A DNA stretch of 64,000 nt from Todiramphus chloris collaris (Eukaryota > Chordata > Aves > Coraciiformes > Alcedinidae): assembly GCA_025345505.1 (NCBI GenBank), contig JANVCC010000018.1:56896570-56960569 (forward strand), given 5' to 3'. A program made the translations under genes and the position numbers. Positions 10,707 through 25,179 of this stretch are shown piece by piece. Within the stretch, counting starts at the first letter, position 1. Every line of letters starts with the position of its first letter. Under the pieces are notes generated by a model, which saw nothing but the letters and a program-made list of their open reading frames with translations, had not been told where the DNA came from and did no database searches.

Positions 10707-13100
10707 GTAAGTCTGATCCTCCCATGTCCTGCCTGGTTTTCTCACAGGGAATGGGGGGTGTAAGGAGGGCGTGTGTTGCAAGATCAATTACACCACCAGG
10801 GAAGTGCAATTTAAAATGGAAATATTCTGCATCACCAGATGTATACCCTAGCACAACAAACTCAAGTTATTTCCCAAGTCTGCCATTTTACAAGACGTAC
10901 AAGCTCTGTTGCACCCCACAAACACAGCCTTGATGCTAAGGGCAATTCTGCTGCAGGAAACATGGCCTGTTTGGTCCACCCTGAGGTAGAATAACGTCCA
11001 TCTCTTACTCGCCCTGCTATGGTATTATGTAGCACCACTAACATCGAAGGTTCAAAAATCCCAAAACAGACTCCACAAGTAGTTGTAAGATTAAAATACT
11101 AACTGCTTTGCTTTAGCTCCCTTATACTACCTGAGCCTTCAAAGCATGCTTGCATCAGCAGTTTGAAGCTAACCTTCACAAAGGTGAAGGCTAGAAACTA
11201 AAACATTAAGAAAAAACAAACCACAAAACGCGACAACAAAATCCCAAATGGTGTATGTATATAATCACCTGACTCCATAAACTGAGGATTAAAATAAAAC
11301 ACCAAATAGCATGGCACCGTCACTGAAGGAATGAGATTGGCGACACTGGTTCTGTGACTCACTGGCTGGGAGAAGAGACCTGCTTTTGTATCCCTCCAGC
11401 CTCTGACTCACAAGCTCTGATTACTCACACCAGGGCAATTTTGGAGGTCACCACACCTAACTGTCTGCTCCATCCCTTTGCCACCCCTCTGGCCAAAAGC
11501 AGAACGAATGATATATTTGCCTCTGGGCTGCTGCCGTTGACATCCTCTGCCATGGGCATGCCGAAGCTGTGGCAAGGTTCAGCTTATTTTAGTACGCCGG
11601 CTGTGAATTGTGGTGGCTGAGGGCTGTGAACTGCGGTGGAAGCGGTAATCTCTTCAGCCACCAGCAACCAGGGAGCACTTAGGCGCAGTCTGGGCATGAT
11701 GGAAATCTCCTCCCCCACAGTATCATGCACGTAGCTGTCCCTGGCATCCCGTGTTTTGGAGGGGAAGTAATGCAACAGTAACAACGTACAGTAGTTTGGC
11801 ATTTTCCTTCTCAGACATGTATTAGTTCTGATGGTAGTGATGCTTTTTACATTTTTATTTTCAAGCAAAGAATTTCATCTTTGAAAGAAATTCAAAGGAT
11901 TGTTTTTGTTTCTTGATGGCTGTTTCCAAGCGCTGTAGACTTAGCTGCTTTAACAATGAGTCAGTCTCAACTAGGAAAAGCCATTTAAAGCTACGGAAGA
12001 AAAACAGAACTTTTTTGTGCACGTGAAGGCCAATTATTTTAACAGGAGAGCTCCGGTGTAGTACGAAAAACAAAATGACCCACATGACAATTCACTGGAG
12101 GAAGGCTCAGAGATTGCCTGAGGTCAGTTATATTTTTAGGTTTTGAAAAATGTGGAAGTAAATTCTGGAGCTGCTTGTTGACTTATGAATCCCTCCTTAG
12201 AGAGGGGCTGTAAGTCTTTCCTTCAGTGGTGGTTTATGGTTTTAAGCATGCATGTGAACACAACGTAAATATGAATGTTTACAATCTTTGAACAAGAGAA
12301 GGATACTGAAGAGATGGCACAAAATAAGGATAGTTATTAAGAGCATTAAGTGTTAAGCTTCCAAGGCTACTCCCATTTTTGTCTACACTGTTTGGACAAG
12401 TGTCCAGCTGCACACCTTTTGAGCTCCCAATGGTACAGGATGTGCATTCAGATCACTGTTTTCAAAACCGTAATTTGCACTTTTCTGAAAAGCTTGCACC
12501 CCCCACAACTCAAGTTCTCCTCTGCTTTGCCTACTTACAGCTTGTATATGCTACAGATGATGGCTCTTTCACTATTTAAACTGAATACCAAACAGTAGAT
12601 TGCCAAAGATACTTGATTCTTAATGTTATTCCTTTTGATATCAGTTGGTCCTTTATAACTCTATTGCTTTCCAAATTCAATACCTTTGAGACCAGCTGCA
12701 GCAGCCTGACCCAATGACTTCACTCTCCTTTCACATAGGCATGACCAAAATTTAATTCCACTGAAGTTACAAGCATTTAAAACTCCACAAAACTAAAGAA
12801 ACCTCAGAATAAGCCCCAGTAACTGATTTAATTGAGACCAATTGTGGTGGTGTTGTTGCCACGTTTCAGGAATGGAATTAGAAAACAGCGAGTACAAATT
12901 AGTAATTGATGTAATTATTTGACATTACTTTGAGCACTATATTCTCAACAGTCCAGTTTCTGTTTCACTGCTTCAAATACTGATTAAGTCCATTAATTTT
13001 TGCCACCATTTGGCTGATGCAGAATAAAATTAATGTATCATATGCATTGTGTATACAAAAAGATATTGGCCAGGCTCAGCTTGTCCTATGTTTATTGCAG
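10707..13100 (+). other. RSPO3: RSPO3 intron 3
   Basis: A 2.4 kb phase-1 intron from GTAAGT at 10707 to TTTATTGCAG at 13100. It contains a degenerate local duplication near 11599-11645 (GCTGTGAATTGTGGTGG repeated as GCTGTGAACTGCGGTGG). No gene or named mobile element is recognised. Confidence 0.93.
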
Positions 13101-13298
13101 TGCACTGTGAAGCTAGTGAGTGGAGTCCATGGAGCCCTTGCACAAAGAAAGGAAAAACATGTGGTTTCAAAAGAGGAAATGAAGTAAGGGTCAGAGAGAT
13201 CGTACAGCATCCGTCAGCAAGGGGCAATCCTTGCCCAGCTACAAGCGAGAGCAGAAAATGTATTGTACAAAGAAAGAGATGTCAGAAGGAAGGAAAAG
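13101..13298 (+). CDS. RSPO3: R-spondin 3, exon 4 (thrombospondin type 1)
   Basis: This exon is 198 nt, phase 1 at both ends. It encodes the thrombospondin type 1 repeat: HCEASEWSPWSPC, the basic stretch KKGKTCGFKRG, VREIVQHPSA, and the closing RKC...KRCQKEGK. Six cysteines are present, as expected for the fold. The WxxW motif (WSPW) is the usual C-mannosylation site of this domain. In the family this domain and the basic tail bind heparan sulphate proteoglycans and keep the protein at the cell surface and matrix. The split codon from exon 3 (G+TG) gives valine, producing SIVHCE as in other R-spondin 3 proteins. The donor is GGTACCAC (GT at 13299), weaker than the other RSPO3 donors because it lacks GTAAG/GTGAG. 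Confidence 0.96.
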
Positions 13299-14852
13299 GT
13301 ACCACGTTATCATCATCATAATATGAGATTGGTATTGTGCTTGTTTAATAACTCACATCTGAATTCTCAGGCCTTGATTGCAGGCTTCACCAAAGTTCCA
13401 ATTGATGCGGTGTTCTTTGGGCTGGAGAGAACTGTGCCCTTGCCTGGAGTAAATAAAGTCCTAAAGCTGCTCAAAAAATGTGCTTTGTGTGATCTAGAGA
13501 GGACAGGGTGGGCTGGATGGGAAGGCACATTCTCTCCCAGTTCTGCTGAAAGAGCTGCCAAGATGAGGGGTTGCATGTGGAGCTCAGAACAAAAAGATCC
13601 ATCGTAAAACGTGTCATGGTGGGAGTTTTATGTTGGGTATCAGGAGGACAAATTTTATGCTTCAAGCATGGGATTCCTTCAAACCCAGTCCTATTTCATG
13701 CTTCCCCACAGGTAAGATCATAACTCTTGCAATTGCAGTGCTGTGGCCTCTCCCCCACCCTGAACACTTCCTACTAGCTCTGGCTGAACAATGTGGCCTG
13801 ATCCTGCCATTCGCATTCAGCTCATGGAGTCCCAGCACGGGAGAAAGACCACAACACTGCGTGGCAGCCAAGGGAAACTACTTGGTTTCACCCAATAAGC
13901 AAGAGTGCTACCAGAAACATTCTTCCACATGAGCCAACTTCTTGGACTTACTCCCCATCATGGCACCCAGTGAATGACATCCCACATGTTAAGAATGGGA
14001 GATGCTTAAGAAGTCTATGAAACAATAATTTATACAAATTCCACTCAGTAGAGATTATTGTTCCACTGTTCCCTTCTCTCCCTTTCTTACATCATGGAAG
14101 TTACTTGCTCTGTCCCCAGTGCAGTTACCCTGGTTGGCACGGGAGTGTCTCTGGAATATTACCCTTTCCCTATCCCTTCCATTTTCCCAGTCCTTCCCAT
14201 TTCCCCATCCCTTCCATCTACCCCTTTTCTTCAAACTCAAAAACATGGGTTCACAACCTTGGAGGATGAGGTGGAGCAGCTGTGCCCTGTGTGATCATCT
14301 GTGAGCCAGCGTGAGCTGCTGCTACCAAGTAGTAACTTACATTCCATTGTTAAATGATCACCAGGGTTGTTGCATATCACTGATAGAAATGTTCGTTTGG
14401 AGATTGTAATCCTTTTGAAGGTTGGCTTATTCCTTAGGGTTATACATCATGAGAAGGGAAATAATGTTAGAAGGCAGATCTTATGAACTAGACAGCTACA
14501 GAAGCCTCCTCCTCAACCAAGAACAGGCTAGATCTACTTATTTATGGGAACCTGTGGGTTAGATGTTACCTCCTTGTGTCAAGCAGTACCTTGAAGAAGT
14601 AGAGAGGTATAACTGCCTCAGGGGAGCAGCCAAGGCAAGCTATTTAGGGATTCACTTATGCTTAGAATCTGTGTCCAAAATGTCCATGCTTGCCTCTGCT
14701 CCCGCACAGTAAAAAAACTTGAAACACAGTCTCACAGCCCAATGCCACTAAGGGAATAGTCCTTTTTTTTTTTTTCTACCAGAGCTAATTTTGCTAGAGA
14801 TGAAAATACAGGACTGAACTGTCATATTGAAACTGTGAAACTGTTGGGTTTC

Positions 14853-14879
14853 TTTTTTTTTTTTTTTTTTTTTTTTTTT
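14853..14879 (+). repeat. Poly(T) run, T27
   Basis: Twenty-seven uninterrupted T bases in RSPO3 intron 4. This is a simple homopolymer; no retroposon body is recognisable next to it. Confidence 0.9.
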
Positions 14880-16481
14880 GTGGTGATAATGATGTTATGT
14901 ACTTGCTTATGGCAATTTGGCAACCTCTCCAGAGTGGACGAGACATTTCTTTTTGAGAAATGCCTGCTGTTCCTGTGTAGTAAGTACTTTAGAAGAAACT
15001 ACTCACATATTTTACTGTCAATTTTCATTTTATGGGATCTACGCCAAACCATACTTGAAAAATACTGTGCACCACAAGAATTCGTTCACAATTATGAATC
15101 TTTTTCTTTCTTTTTTTTTTCTTTGCAGCATGTGTAAAGGTAGGGTTTTTTCTTCCTTTTGAGCAAGTCACAGACTAAATTCTAGCCTGTTTTAAACTCA
15201 AAAGACAATTTCTTTGAAACCAATGCAGGCAGATGGAACCTGTGTTTCATCTCATGCCCTTGAGATTTGTATGTTTATGTCTGAGACCCATTTTTAAAAA
15301 AAAAATGTTTTGAAATCCACCACTGTACCCTCAGTGTGCACAAAAGCCTGTCCTGTTCCCTTTCCTACACCTTCATAGGAAGATGAGTTTAATTTTTTTA
15401 AAAGTAATATAGTTCTTAATAAAACTGATTAAATTCACGCATAAAACATTAGACTAAATAGCTTTAAGGGATAGATCATGGCTACAAGCCAGGAAACTGA
15501 GAATTAACCTAAAAGTTTTCCTTCTGTTCCTACTGGAACAGGGAAATTAAGCTTTCCAACTCCTTCTCCAGGCAACTGATCTTCCCTACTGCCACTGTCC
15601 TTTATTACTTCTGTTCCCCTTTGAACAACAGAATAATTGCACAAGAAACCAAGCCAGGCTCTGTTCATATGGCTAGCTGCATCCAGACGGTGAATGCAGA
15701 AGGAGGTAACAACAAAAACGCACTGGGAAAGGGAAAGTAAATGTTTCTATGTACTGTTATGAAATACTGAAAATGCTCTTTTGTATTATATGGCTCCCCA
15801 TGGATGCTCAGGCATTGCTTTGGAATTTAGTTTTCATGACATCAGCTTTTGAAGTCTAGCAGCAGACCCAGCTGTTACCAGCAATGCTGCTAATCTTTTC
15901 TCCATTGCCATGAAGAGAGAGTTAGCTTGTTCAGCTTCTGCCACTTCCATGTTGAATAGATGTCTGCGGCCAAGGGAGTTAGGGCAAAGACCACATGATG
16001 ATGGGACATGCTCGTCACAGATGCCTCAATGACTTTGCTCAAGAAGTTGAGGTCAGAGACAGGATGTTACTCAGTTAAGTGGCTGCTATCGCACAGAAGA
16101 AAGGACATGTTTCTGGAACAGCTACACAAGACAAGATATAGCAGATGAAGAGGGTTTTTTTCATTTCTATCTGCTGGTGTGTCCTTGAAGCTGGTGAGAT
16201 CTAGTGCAGCTCTTTTTTTCACCTCAGTGGTTATAAAATGAAGTTTTACTGGGAGAAGGTGATAGTATTTGCAGAATGAATGCAAACAAATAGGAATAAT
16301 GAGGACACAGCCCAACTAGCTTAAAACATTCTTTTTATACATTTTTGCACTAACTTATCTGATCCTAGTGTATTCTGATGCAGTATTTCCCATGTGTTTC
16401 ACATACAGGATCCTTTTATAGTTTGGTCCCATCCAAACATCACTGTAATTTATTTCATAATTCTCTTTTAAACCTGTGATG

Positions 16482-16517
16482 GCGAGTTCCTTTTAGTCTG
16501 CGAGTTCCTTTTAGTCT
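16482..16517 (+). repeat. 18-bp perfect tandem duplication
   Basis: GCGAGTTCCTTTTAGTCT occurs at 16482-16499 and again, without mismatch, at 16500-16517. A perfect copy suggests a recent slippage or duplication. Confidence 0.9.
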
Positions 16518-19500
16518 TTTATTTCTTTGTCTTAATAAATGTACTCTGGCCAAACACAAATCCCTTTGGACTGCTGTCTCCAAGTGTGTGAGACTGACTT
16601 TTACTGGCCAAAGGACAAATATCAGAATTGCATACAGAAGTATTTATGGGGAAGGAATTGCATGGTTTTGTGCATGAGTAACTCTGCCAAGAAGAGAACA
16701 TTCACCATATGACTTTCTGTTGAGCCCCAACTAACCCTTCCCCCTGCCCAAAGAGCAGACAGTTTCAAGTGCTTTCAGAAAACATGTTCTGATCAGTTTA
16801 AAGATACTACAAACACTGACCAAAACACTAAATGTGTAGTTATGGACAAGGAAGACATCTTAGAAAGATGGGTATTAAGCAAGCCAATAGACAAGCTATA
16901 TTGGTTACACAGTTGTATTGTAAACAAATAATGCATTTCAATTGTTGCTTGTTTATATGTTGATTCATTTACATGCTGGTAGCATTAGATGTCCAAAGGA
17001 GAGAATCAATGTTAACCACATCTAGTTCGGTGCAATCATAGACCAAAGAAAGTTCCTACTCCTGACAGGCAAAAAACCAAACATTAGGCATGAAGACAGG
17101 GTGGGATGAATGAAGAATAGCATATTTCTTTTTCACTGTGGAGCACAGGGGTTGTCACTTTGTAGAGTCTGGAAGCAGGATACTGTTATGAAAGGATGAG
17201 GGGCAATTTTAGTTATAATCCAGATGACTGCAAACCCCTGAAGGCAAGGTAGCTTGTCAGTTAATGGTTTGTGCTGTAAGGAGAATACAGATGTTATGCT
17301 GTGATCTTTTTTTTAGTGTACAGCAAGAATACGGGAGAAAATGTCTTTGAGATAAGGAGCTGAATCCTAGATGCAGACTGGCAAACAGAAGGGAACCAAG
17401 GGAACATGATTTGTTGCTGAGCAGTTTTATTCAGAAAGTGTATCTGTCTAGAGGAAATAAGCTAAAATAAATGCTTCTATCCTGCACTGCATACATGTGA
17501 ATATAAAAATCCAGATTTGACTTAAATAGTTTAGAGAACTGAGACCTTGATCATCTCTGAACTATTTTCTTTGAACTAGTTCTTCTGCCCCTTTTTGCTA
17601 TATGTCCACATAATGCTTCAAACTTACTAATCAGATCAGGTATGAAAATGTATTCAGTTGGCTGTGGTGTGAGGAAGGAATCCTATCAGGCATCCATCAG
17701 ATTTCCAAAACCATCACTCAGCTAAAAATCCCATGCTATTCGTCAAGAATTTACTTCAGCAGAAGACAATGTAACTTAATGCTACAAACTTCAAATATTA
17801 GGCAACAAACTATTTTCACCCACTTAAACTCATTGAGTTACCCACCCTAATGTACATGCTCTAATGCCATATTGATCTATGTAACAATGGAGCACAGAGG
17901 GCCCTGGAGTCCAAACTAAGTTGCCCTTTTAGTATTTCTCACAAAGAAAAGTTTCTGCAGTTGATCTCCAGTTCAGTTGCACTAATTAACAGTCAAGGTG
18001 CCCCAGGCGAAACAGAGAAAGAAAAAGAGAGTCCTTACTAAAAGAAAAGATGCTTAAAAGTTGCATTACATTTTAAGATGCACGTGGAAGTACAGCAGTG
18101 AGGGAAGCCATTTGAAAACAGTGGGAGTTTCACTACTTTATGCAGGTTTTGAATCATGGCACATATCAGGGATCCATGATCTTCACAACCCACAGAAGCA
18201 CCTGTGTAGCCACTTCACCAAAAAGTTCTGGACTGCCAAGCCTCTGGAACAGTTGCTTGTGCATTTTGTTGAGCTCTGTTGTCACACTGGACAATCTGAA
18301 TACAATGTGAATGCGATTTTCACAAGGAGGGTTTTGCTATCTGAGAATTCAGACAAGGTACGACAAGCTGGGACTCCACTGAGCCTTTGTAGCCTTGGCA
18401 AGAGCGTGATAGGATTCACTGCACTTAAGCTGGACAGATGAAAACTAGTTGCTTTTGTCACAGCAAGGGTGGGGTTAATATTGCAGTTGGGGATGGTGGT
18501 CCATGACACTGAAAGATGGGTTCTGAGAAGGGCAAAATAATTTGCCTCCTGAAAGTGTCTGTTTCTTTCCAATGACTGTTAAGGACAGCATGGTATGAGT
18601 TATCTGGACTGTTACCTGCTAACTTTTAAATTAAAGTGCATATTTTCTCCATCTGCATAGTAATGACTTTGCAACATTGCAAAATCTAAACCAAGGTTCA
18701 CCCAGGCTGAGTCTGTAAGACAAGTGTGTTTCAGGGGATCCGTAAGTCAGCCACAGTAACACAAAAATTGGAGTTGAAAAATACTCATTCACAATACTAA
18801 TTTCATTGTGTGATGGTAAAATCAGGGTTAGAGCAGCATTTTGTTGTGTTGAAAAACATCTAGCAATGGCTATACACCTGTTTATTCAAAGGTGAGTGGC
18901 CCTTTACAGAACAAGCTATAAATAGTCTGTCCCTATACACTCTACACTTCAAAGAAAAAAGTCTCTTCCCAGGGCAATGGGGGCCAACATCAGTGCAATA
19001 ATTCCTCTGTGTACTATTTTTAAAGTAATTTTTACAATTAAAAAAAAAAAAAAAGAAGGAAGAAAAGGATGAAAAAAAAGAAGAAAGAAAATAATTTGGG
19101 CAAAATCTGGATATTTTTGGTACTGGGTATTTTTACTTAATCACATTTAAGTCCTAAACATTGCTACGTGGGAAAGTAAGATATTGCAATCACAGCTCAT
19201 CCTGAAAGTCACATCCTCCCCCTCATGTATAGCTCAGTGGCATCTAAAACAAGAGGGCTGTAGCACGTGAGCCGAGGAGACATCGCAGTGCACAGTTCGC
19301 TCGTGTAACTGTGAGAGATGGGGTGTCCTGTGTGAAGGTCACTAGTGTGGTTATGGTTAATGACCTTACTCCACGGCAGGTCACAGGACTTCTGAAGCCT
19401 CAAAATGAACACAAAGCTAATTACTGCATCCCTGTGTTTACATACTGCATACGCCAACGGGTCATAACTCCGGCCTTTGCGAGCCCGAGTTACTATAATT

Positions 19501-20190
19501 GAGGAATCTGTCTTGTGAAGAGTTTGGTTGTTTATTTTCTGTTTGTTTCTGCCAAGAGGACCTCTCATTTCCTTTCCTTGCAGGGGTTTTGACTCTTTAA
19601 CTTTAACACATTTCCAGCCTCCAAGAGAGGGCTGTTGAGACTGGGAATCCACTCGTTGCAACACGAAGTGAAATGGCGTCCTGGGGATCCCTTGAGCAAG
19701 CCAGGGCAGGGCTGGCACAGGGCTGCCGCTGCCGCGGGCCGACAGACCGGGCTGTGATCTAGACAAGGCATCTGCCTCAGAAGGGTTAGGAGGACAAAAA
19801 TAGGACTCATTTGTGAATCCAAAGCGGCTACTAGTAGAGGGTGTGTAGGCTCCACAATTCAAGGGCTGAGAAGGTTGTAAAAAGCCAGTTTAAAACTTGA
19901 ACTATAGCATTTTCAAAATGCAATCACAAGATATCTTGAAAGTCTTATTAGGCTACTACTACCTGCAACCTGAGACCTTAAAATTGCAACTAATTAATAG
20001 TAACACTCTGTTTTGCTACAAATATGTTTATTTTGTTTGTGTTAGTGGGAACATTAAATTCTCATCATACCTCCCAGTTCTGACAGACACATATCAACTG
20101 GTAATACATACACACTGTGTGCCTCTCCACAGACGGTACTATACACGTATGCACACTCTGTGTACGTGTGTACTGTGCCAAGGTTGTATT

Positions 20191-20290
20191 CAGAATCACA
20201 GAACCACAGAATTGCTCAGGTTGGAAAAGACCTTCAAGATCATCGAGCCCAACCAATTCTTTGGATTACATGCCTCTCTGTGAACCGTTG
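20191..20290 (-). mobile_element. CR1 LINE, short 3' end fragment
   Basis: Only the extreme CR1 3' end is left, on the minus strand. The terminal motif (CAGAATCACAGAACCACAGAAT) is followed by the block GGTTGGAAAAGACCTTCAAGATCATCGAGCCCAACC. Similarity fades after about 20260. It lies in RSPO3 intron 4, antisense to the gene. Confidence 0.88.
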
Positions 20291-23200
20291 GGCTGAAAAT
20301 GACTGTGGCTGTATACCAACCTGCCAGGCCCTCAGGTATCAAAACTGGGTTTAGCCTTTAGGTGCTGGGATGACACTGTCACTGTACTCCTCAGGAGATG
20401 TTCTTCTCTCCTGCTGCCAGCTCCTCTCTTGCCACATTCAGCCTCCTCCCTGGCCTGGGGTGCCTGGGAGCGGAGGAGAAGTCACTCAACTGCCCTGAGG
20501 TCCTCTGTAGCGTGCTGTAAGAAATGTGCTGGACACACTGCTGGTAAAAAGCATCAGCCTTGTATTAACAGGAATGGTGTCAAAGCTGAGAAAGACGTGT
20601 GAGGTCAATTGCTTCTGTAAGGGAAGTGAATCAGAAAAAAACCGACTGCATTCTTTTTTTAAAATGTGAATGATATGAGAGCTGTCCTCAGATCGCTAAA
20701 CCAAATAAGGGATAGAAATCAGCTCTTTTTCTCTTTCTGATCTTCCCTTCTGGTGCCTCTTAGTGCTCCAGAATTGGCTGGCTGACTATCTTTTAGACGC
20801 CTGACCTCTGTAGGAAAAATAGGAATACAAACCTCTCAGGAACCCCTCTTAAAAAGGGAATACCCATCAGGTATTCATTCAGCACCAAATTTCCAGCCCA
20901 CGCCTAAAATCCCCCCTCTTGAATAAAAATGTTTGTGATTGAGAGGAGCCTCTCCATCTTTAGACGGTAAAATCTGCAGCTATGTCTATACTTCTAAAGA
21001 AAAGCAGGCAAAGGTCCACTACTTGGCCACAAGGCCAAGGGCCATCTTCTGGCTTGCATCCAAACTAGCTGGGGCTATTCCCTCGGCAGCAGTTTTGACT
21101 GAGGAAGAGGGATGGCTGTTGTAGTTCAGAGTCCTAAAACAAACTGCAAGTTAAGCTGTGCAGACACACAGGGGTCTGCCTGGTCTCTGGCCTTCTTTCC
21201 TAGTATGGATGTACTTTACTTACCCATGGCACCTTCACCTTCAACCACTGCACATTGTTGAGTTTCAGGGAGAGGCAAATAGGAAACTTTAGCTGTTCTC
21301 CCCACTCAGTGAAGGGCAGAGACTATGTGCGAAAGGGCAGAGTACTGTTCTCTCTTACCCACATCAATTCCTTGCTCTGCCTGCACATCCTCACATACCT
21401 GTCTTTCCACACTGGTCTTTCTCTCACTTCTCATAGTCAATGATTCCAAAGACTTTGACCTAACTTTTAGTGCTTTAAGGAGCTCTTTCTGAGAGAGGGA
21501 CATGTTTGTCACTGTTGGAAGAGGACATGAGCCTCTTCCAGGCTATGTACCCCAGCAAGATATCTTGACAACTTTCTCTTGACTCTCCAGAAGACCACAG
21601 CAAGCTGTTTTCTCACCTTTGGGCAATATTACCACAAAGTAAAGGCAAAGGGAAGTGGCTGCTGACAGCAGGCCTCACCCAGCCCTTGGCACCTGGAGAT
21701 CTAAACCCCTCACTATTTCGTGTGTTCTGGAACAAAGAACAAATGGAAGAGAGAAGGTTGCTAGCACACCTATCAAATTTAGTCCAAAAAAGCAAAACAT
21801 TTGGGGTATGTGAGCTACAGAGTAAATCAGGCAGTGGATGTTTTGAGTCTAATAGTGACACATGCAGCACTGTTTAATCAGCTAAATCCTGGGCTGTGGA
21901 ACACTTCCATGTATAGCAATGCTGTTATAACACTGCCAGTTGTGGACAGCAATGGCACTCATTCACTATTGTATTATAGCTGCCCTTCTTTTAAAGGGCC
22001 TGATCCAAGAGCCGCTGAAAGTCCATTGACTACAGAGTACTTTGGATCTAGCTATAAAGTAGGGATTTTCAGCATTCCTTTGTAACAAAGTGAAAACAAA
22101 GAAGCACTTTCTGGCTGCTGTTTCTCGTCGTCTTACTGGATATTTGCCTGTTCTTCCCCACCCAGGCAGCTCTGTTTGCTTTTCCCCACCCAGGTCTCTG
22201 CATCTCCAGTCTCGTTGTCTCTTCTCAGCTCACTCTCCCTGCCAGCTCTGACACCTGATGTAGCCTTTGGTCTGCTTAGGCTGCCGCCTCCCAGCTCAAT
22301 TCCAGCCTCGTAACTTTGAAAAAGAAAATGCTCACTGCCATAACTTTCCTTTATAAAGGTCCAAAGGAGCTTTAGAGTGTTCCTAATGAGATGATAACAT
22401 CCAGTGTTTTTATCAGAGATCATCAAGATCAGGAAAGAGGTTGTGGGAACCTATATCATGAAAGATTTTTAAGGAGGTTAGATAAACAGCCATCAGAGAC
22501 AGTCTTTAGTATAGTAGTTCAGTTTTATAGACTAGTAAGGGACTAGCTAATGCTTTGATAAGCATTTCTGAAACTGCTACAAAACTTCCACAATTTTATT
22601 CTTGCCTATTGCCTTCTGCAAGACTTCTGCAAAATTCAGCAAAAGCATTTCCTAAATTTCCTGGTTTTATTTCCTTGAAATCCAAAGAATCCAAAAGAAT
22701 TAACCAGCGGTCCAGAATTGAAATATACAGGTGATATTAAAGTTGGAATGTAATGATTGATTGGGAGGATTTTCCTATTGTTTTTTGGTTTACAAGCAAA
22801 ATGACCCAGCAATGAAATTTCTCAATTCTATTCTAATCCTTCCCAATATCTATGGCAAACAGTAGCCTCAGTATAAAGATTTACAGCTACAGTTATGTCT
22901 CTTCTTTGTTCTTAAGCATGTATTTACTTCTGCCCATTTGCTTTCTGAAATTCTCTCTCTCATTTGTCATCTGAAGAACTCCGTTTAAAAGGAAAACAGG
23001 CTTCAGACATGAAACACAGCTACATTCCTGAAACATGAGATGAACAACCTTTAATTCACGCAACCTTTCATTTACAGTAATGTTTAATGGATGGGCCAGT
23101 TTCATTATGGACAATGCCTCTCCCTGTCATTAGCCGGCAGAAAGGTCTAAAACTCTTAAGCATTTAAAGGCATGCTGTTTCGGGCTCTGTATTCCCTCCT

Positions 23201-25150
23201 GCCCTCCCTCCCCCCGCTCCCCATCACCCCTTCTGACTGCCCTTGTTCTAAGTGCATAATCTAAATGCTGTACTCTGCAAATTGCACTTATTGTTGGCTT
23301 CAAGCTTCGAAGGACCCTTCTGAACACTTTTTATACAAACCCTAACAAGGTCAGAGTTGGAAAAATCTCAGCTGGTGGACTTGGATCCCATGAGCTAGTG
23401 AACATTTATAATTAATATTAATGAATGGCAGACGACAGATGTTTATTGCTTAAGTAGAAATGTGCATTGCTAAACCAGAAGGATTTAGTTTAATTTCAGA
23501 GGAACTGACTTTATTTCTTGTATGGATGTGGGTGGTAGGAGGGGATGCCAGTGAGTGATCCAGTCCCTGCTACCTTTAAGCATAAGCAAGGAAATGATAC
23601 TCTGTAAAGAAGGATCCTGAGCTCTCTGATTGAAGCATGACATTCGGTCCTTCAAAACACTAATTAAAGTAAGGAGTACTCTCTGTCCACTTCAGAGGTT
23701 CTGATTTGCAGCAGTAGTGATTTTTGTCTGTAGATCCCAATGCACTTAGCAAAATTAAGGAACTCTTGTCTCCACAGTTGTGGAACCTAAGGATGCCATA
23801 CGAAGACTGTATTATAAAGAAATAAAAGCGTTGTCACTGAGACAAAGGATCACATTCCCAGCCACATTATAATTTATGTTGCTGGATTTGTTTCTTAAAT
23901 CAAACTAAACCTATGATGGCTACATCTCCTAAGTTTAAATGTGTCATAGTAGAAGATGCAACACAGAGATGGAAGAGTCTTCAAAAGTACATGAACAATT
24001 TTTAGGAACTTCTTAGAGTTGAGGCTGGAGTAAGGGTTTATTCACTCTGGATTCTTTGGACAAAGCATCCTGTTCCTTTTAGTGTCTTACTACACTATGC
24101 GTGCATCAACTCTGATGTTTTCTTGCCCCTGAGATTTCTACACTTTTCAAACTTTCCATAAAGTGTTTCTAAGCATGTCATACCAGACCCTTGCAAAATA
24201 TTATTGTCTTTAGTGGCTACAGGGTTGGTCTCAGATGTTATAAAAGACTGCCTAAGAAGTTGCTACCAAAAGCAGATGGAACTCAGATCTGCAAAAATAG
24301 GGAGCAGTTTCTCCTGGCTAATGTAAAAGTGTTTGGAGCTGTAAAGGGAAGCATGAACACATGAGTTGACTAGTGTACAGTAGGCCTTCTCCATCTGGAG
24401 GCAGAAGGCAGCTGGAAAGACTGATGGTCCTCACAGTCCCAGTTTTCAGAGGCCTGAAAGGGTCAGAAGTCAGAAGGTCCTGACTTCTAGGAATACATCA
24501 TAGCAAATATCACTCACTGAACCTTTGCTTCAGGTTCCCTAGAACCTTTTTTCGCAGCCTTACAATTTTGCTCCTGTAACCAGCACCATCCTATGGCCTG
24601 TGCACACCCCACAGGCAGACCTGGAAGTGTAAAGCCTAAGATAGTTACCAATTTTACCAGCACTGGTGTAGCACTCTTAAGACACCAGCCAAGCACCAAG
24701 CAGAAAAATGAAACATGCCTACAAGAAGTCCTGCTGAACTGCCACTGTATACTGCTGGTAGGAACTGTGCTAGACAGGACACAGGGCAGATGTCCTGGTG
24801 GGGTGGCTAAGGAGTTACAGACTTTCCTTAGCACTTCTTGGTGCCCTCTGTCAAGAGAGGCTGCTTTCTCATCTTGGCAGGGATTGTATCTCCTCTAAAC
24901 TTTGGGACACGCAACCTCATTTATATCTGATCTAAATGGTGTGGCGGTCAGTTTATAAAGCATACTGAAGTGAAGTGGACTCCAGTGATGCACTGTCACA
25001 TGGAATACTCATTCTTCACATTCCACTTGAAGCTACTCATAAATCCGTCTGCTCACTTCACTGTGTAAAGCCTGTGTTACTACAAACAGCTCTAAATGCA
25101 AAGTTCATTCCCAGAGGGATTTAAAATGACTAAACTTATCACATTCTTGG

Positions 25151-25179
25151 AAAAAAAAAAAAAAAGAAGAAGAAGAAGA
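25151..25179 (+). repeat. A15 then (GAA)n microsatellite
   Basis: Fifteen A bases are followed by GAAGAAGAAGAAGA. The strand is purely purine here. Intron 4. Confidence 0.85.
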
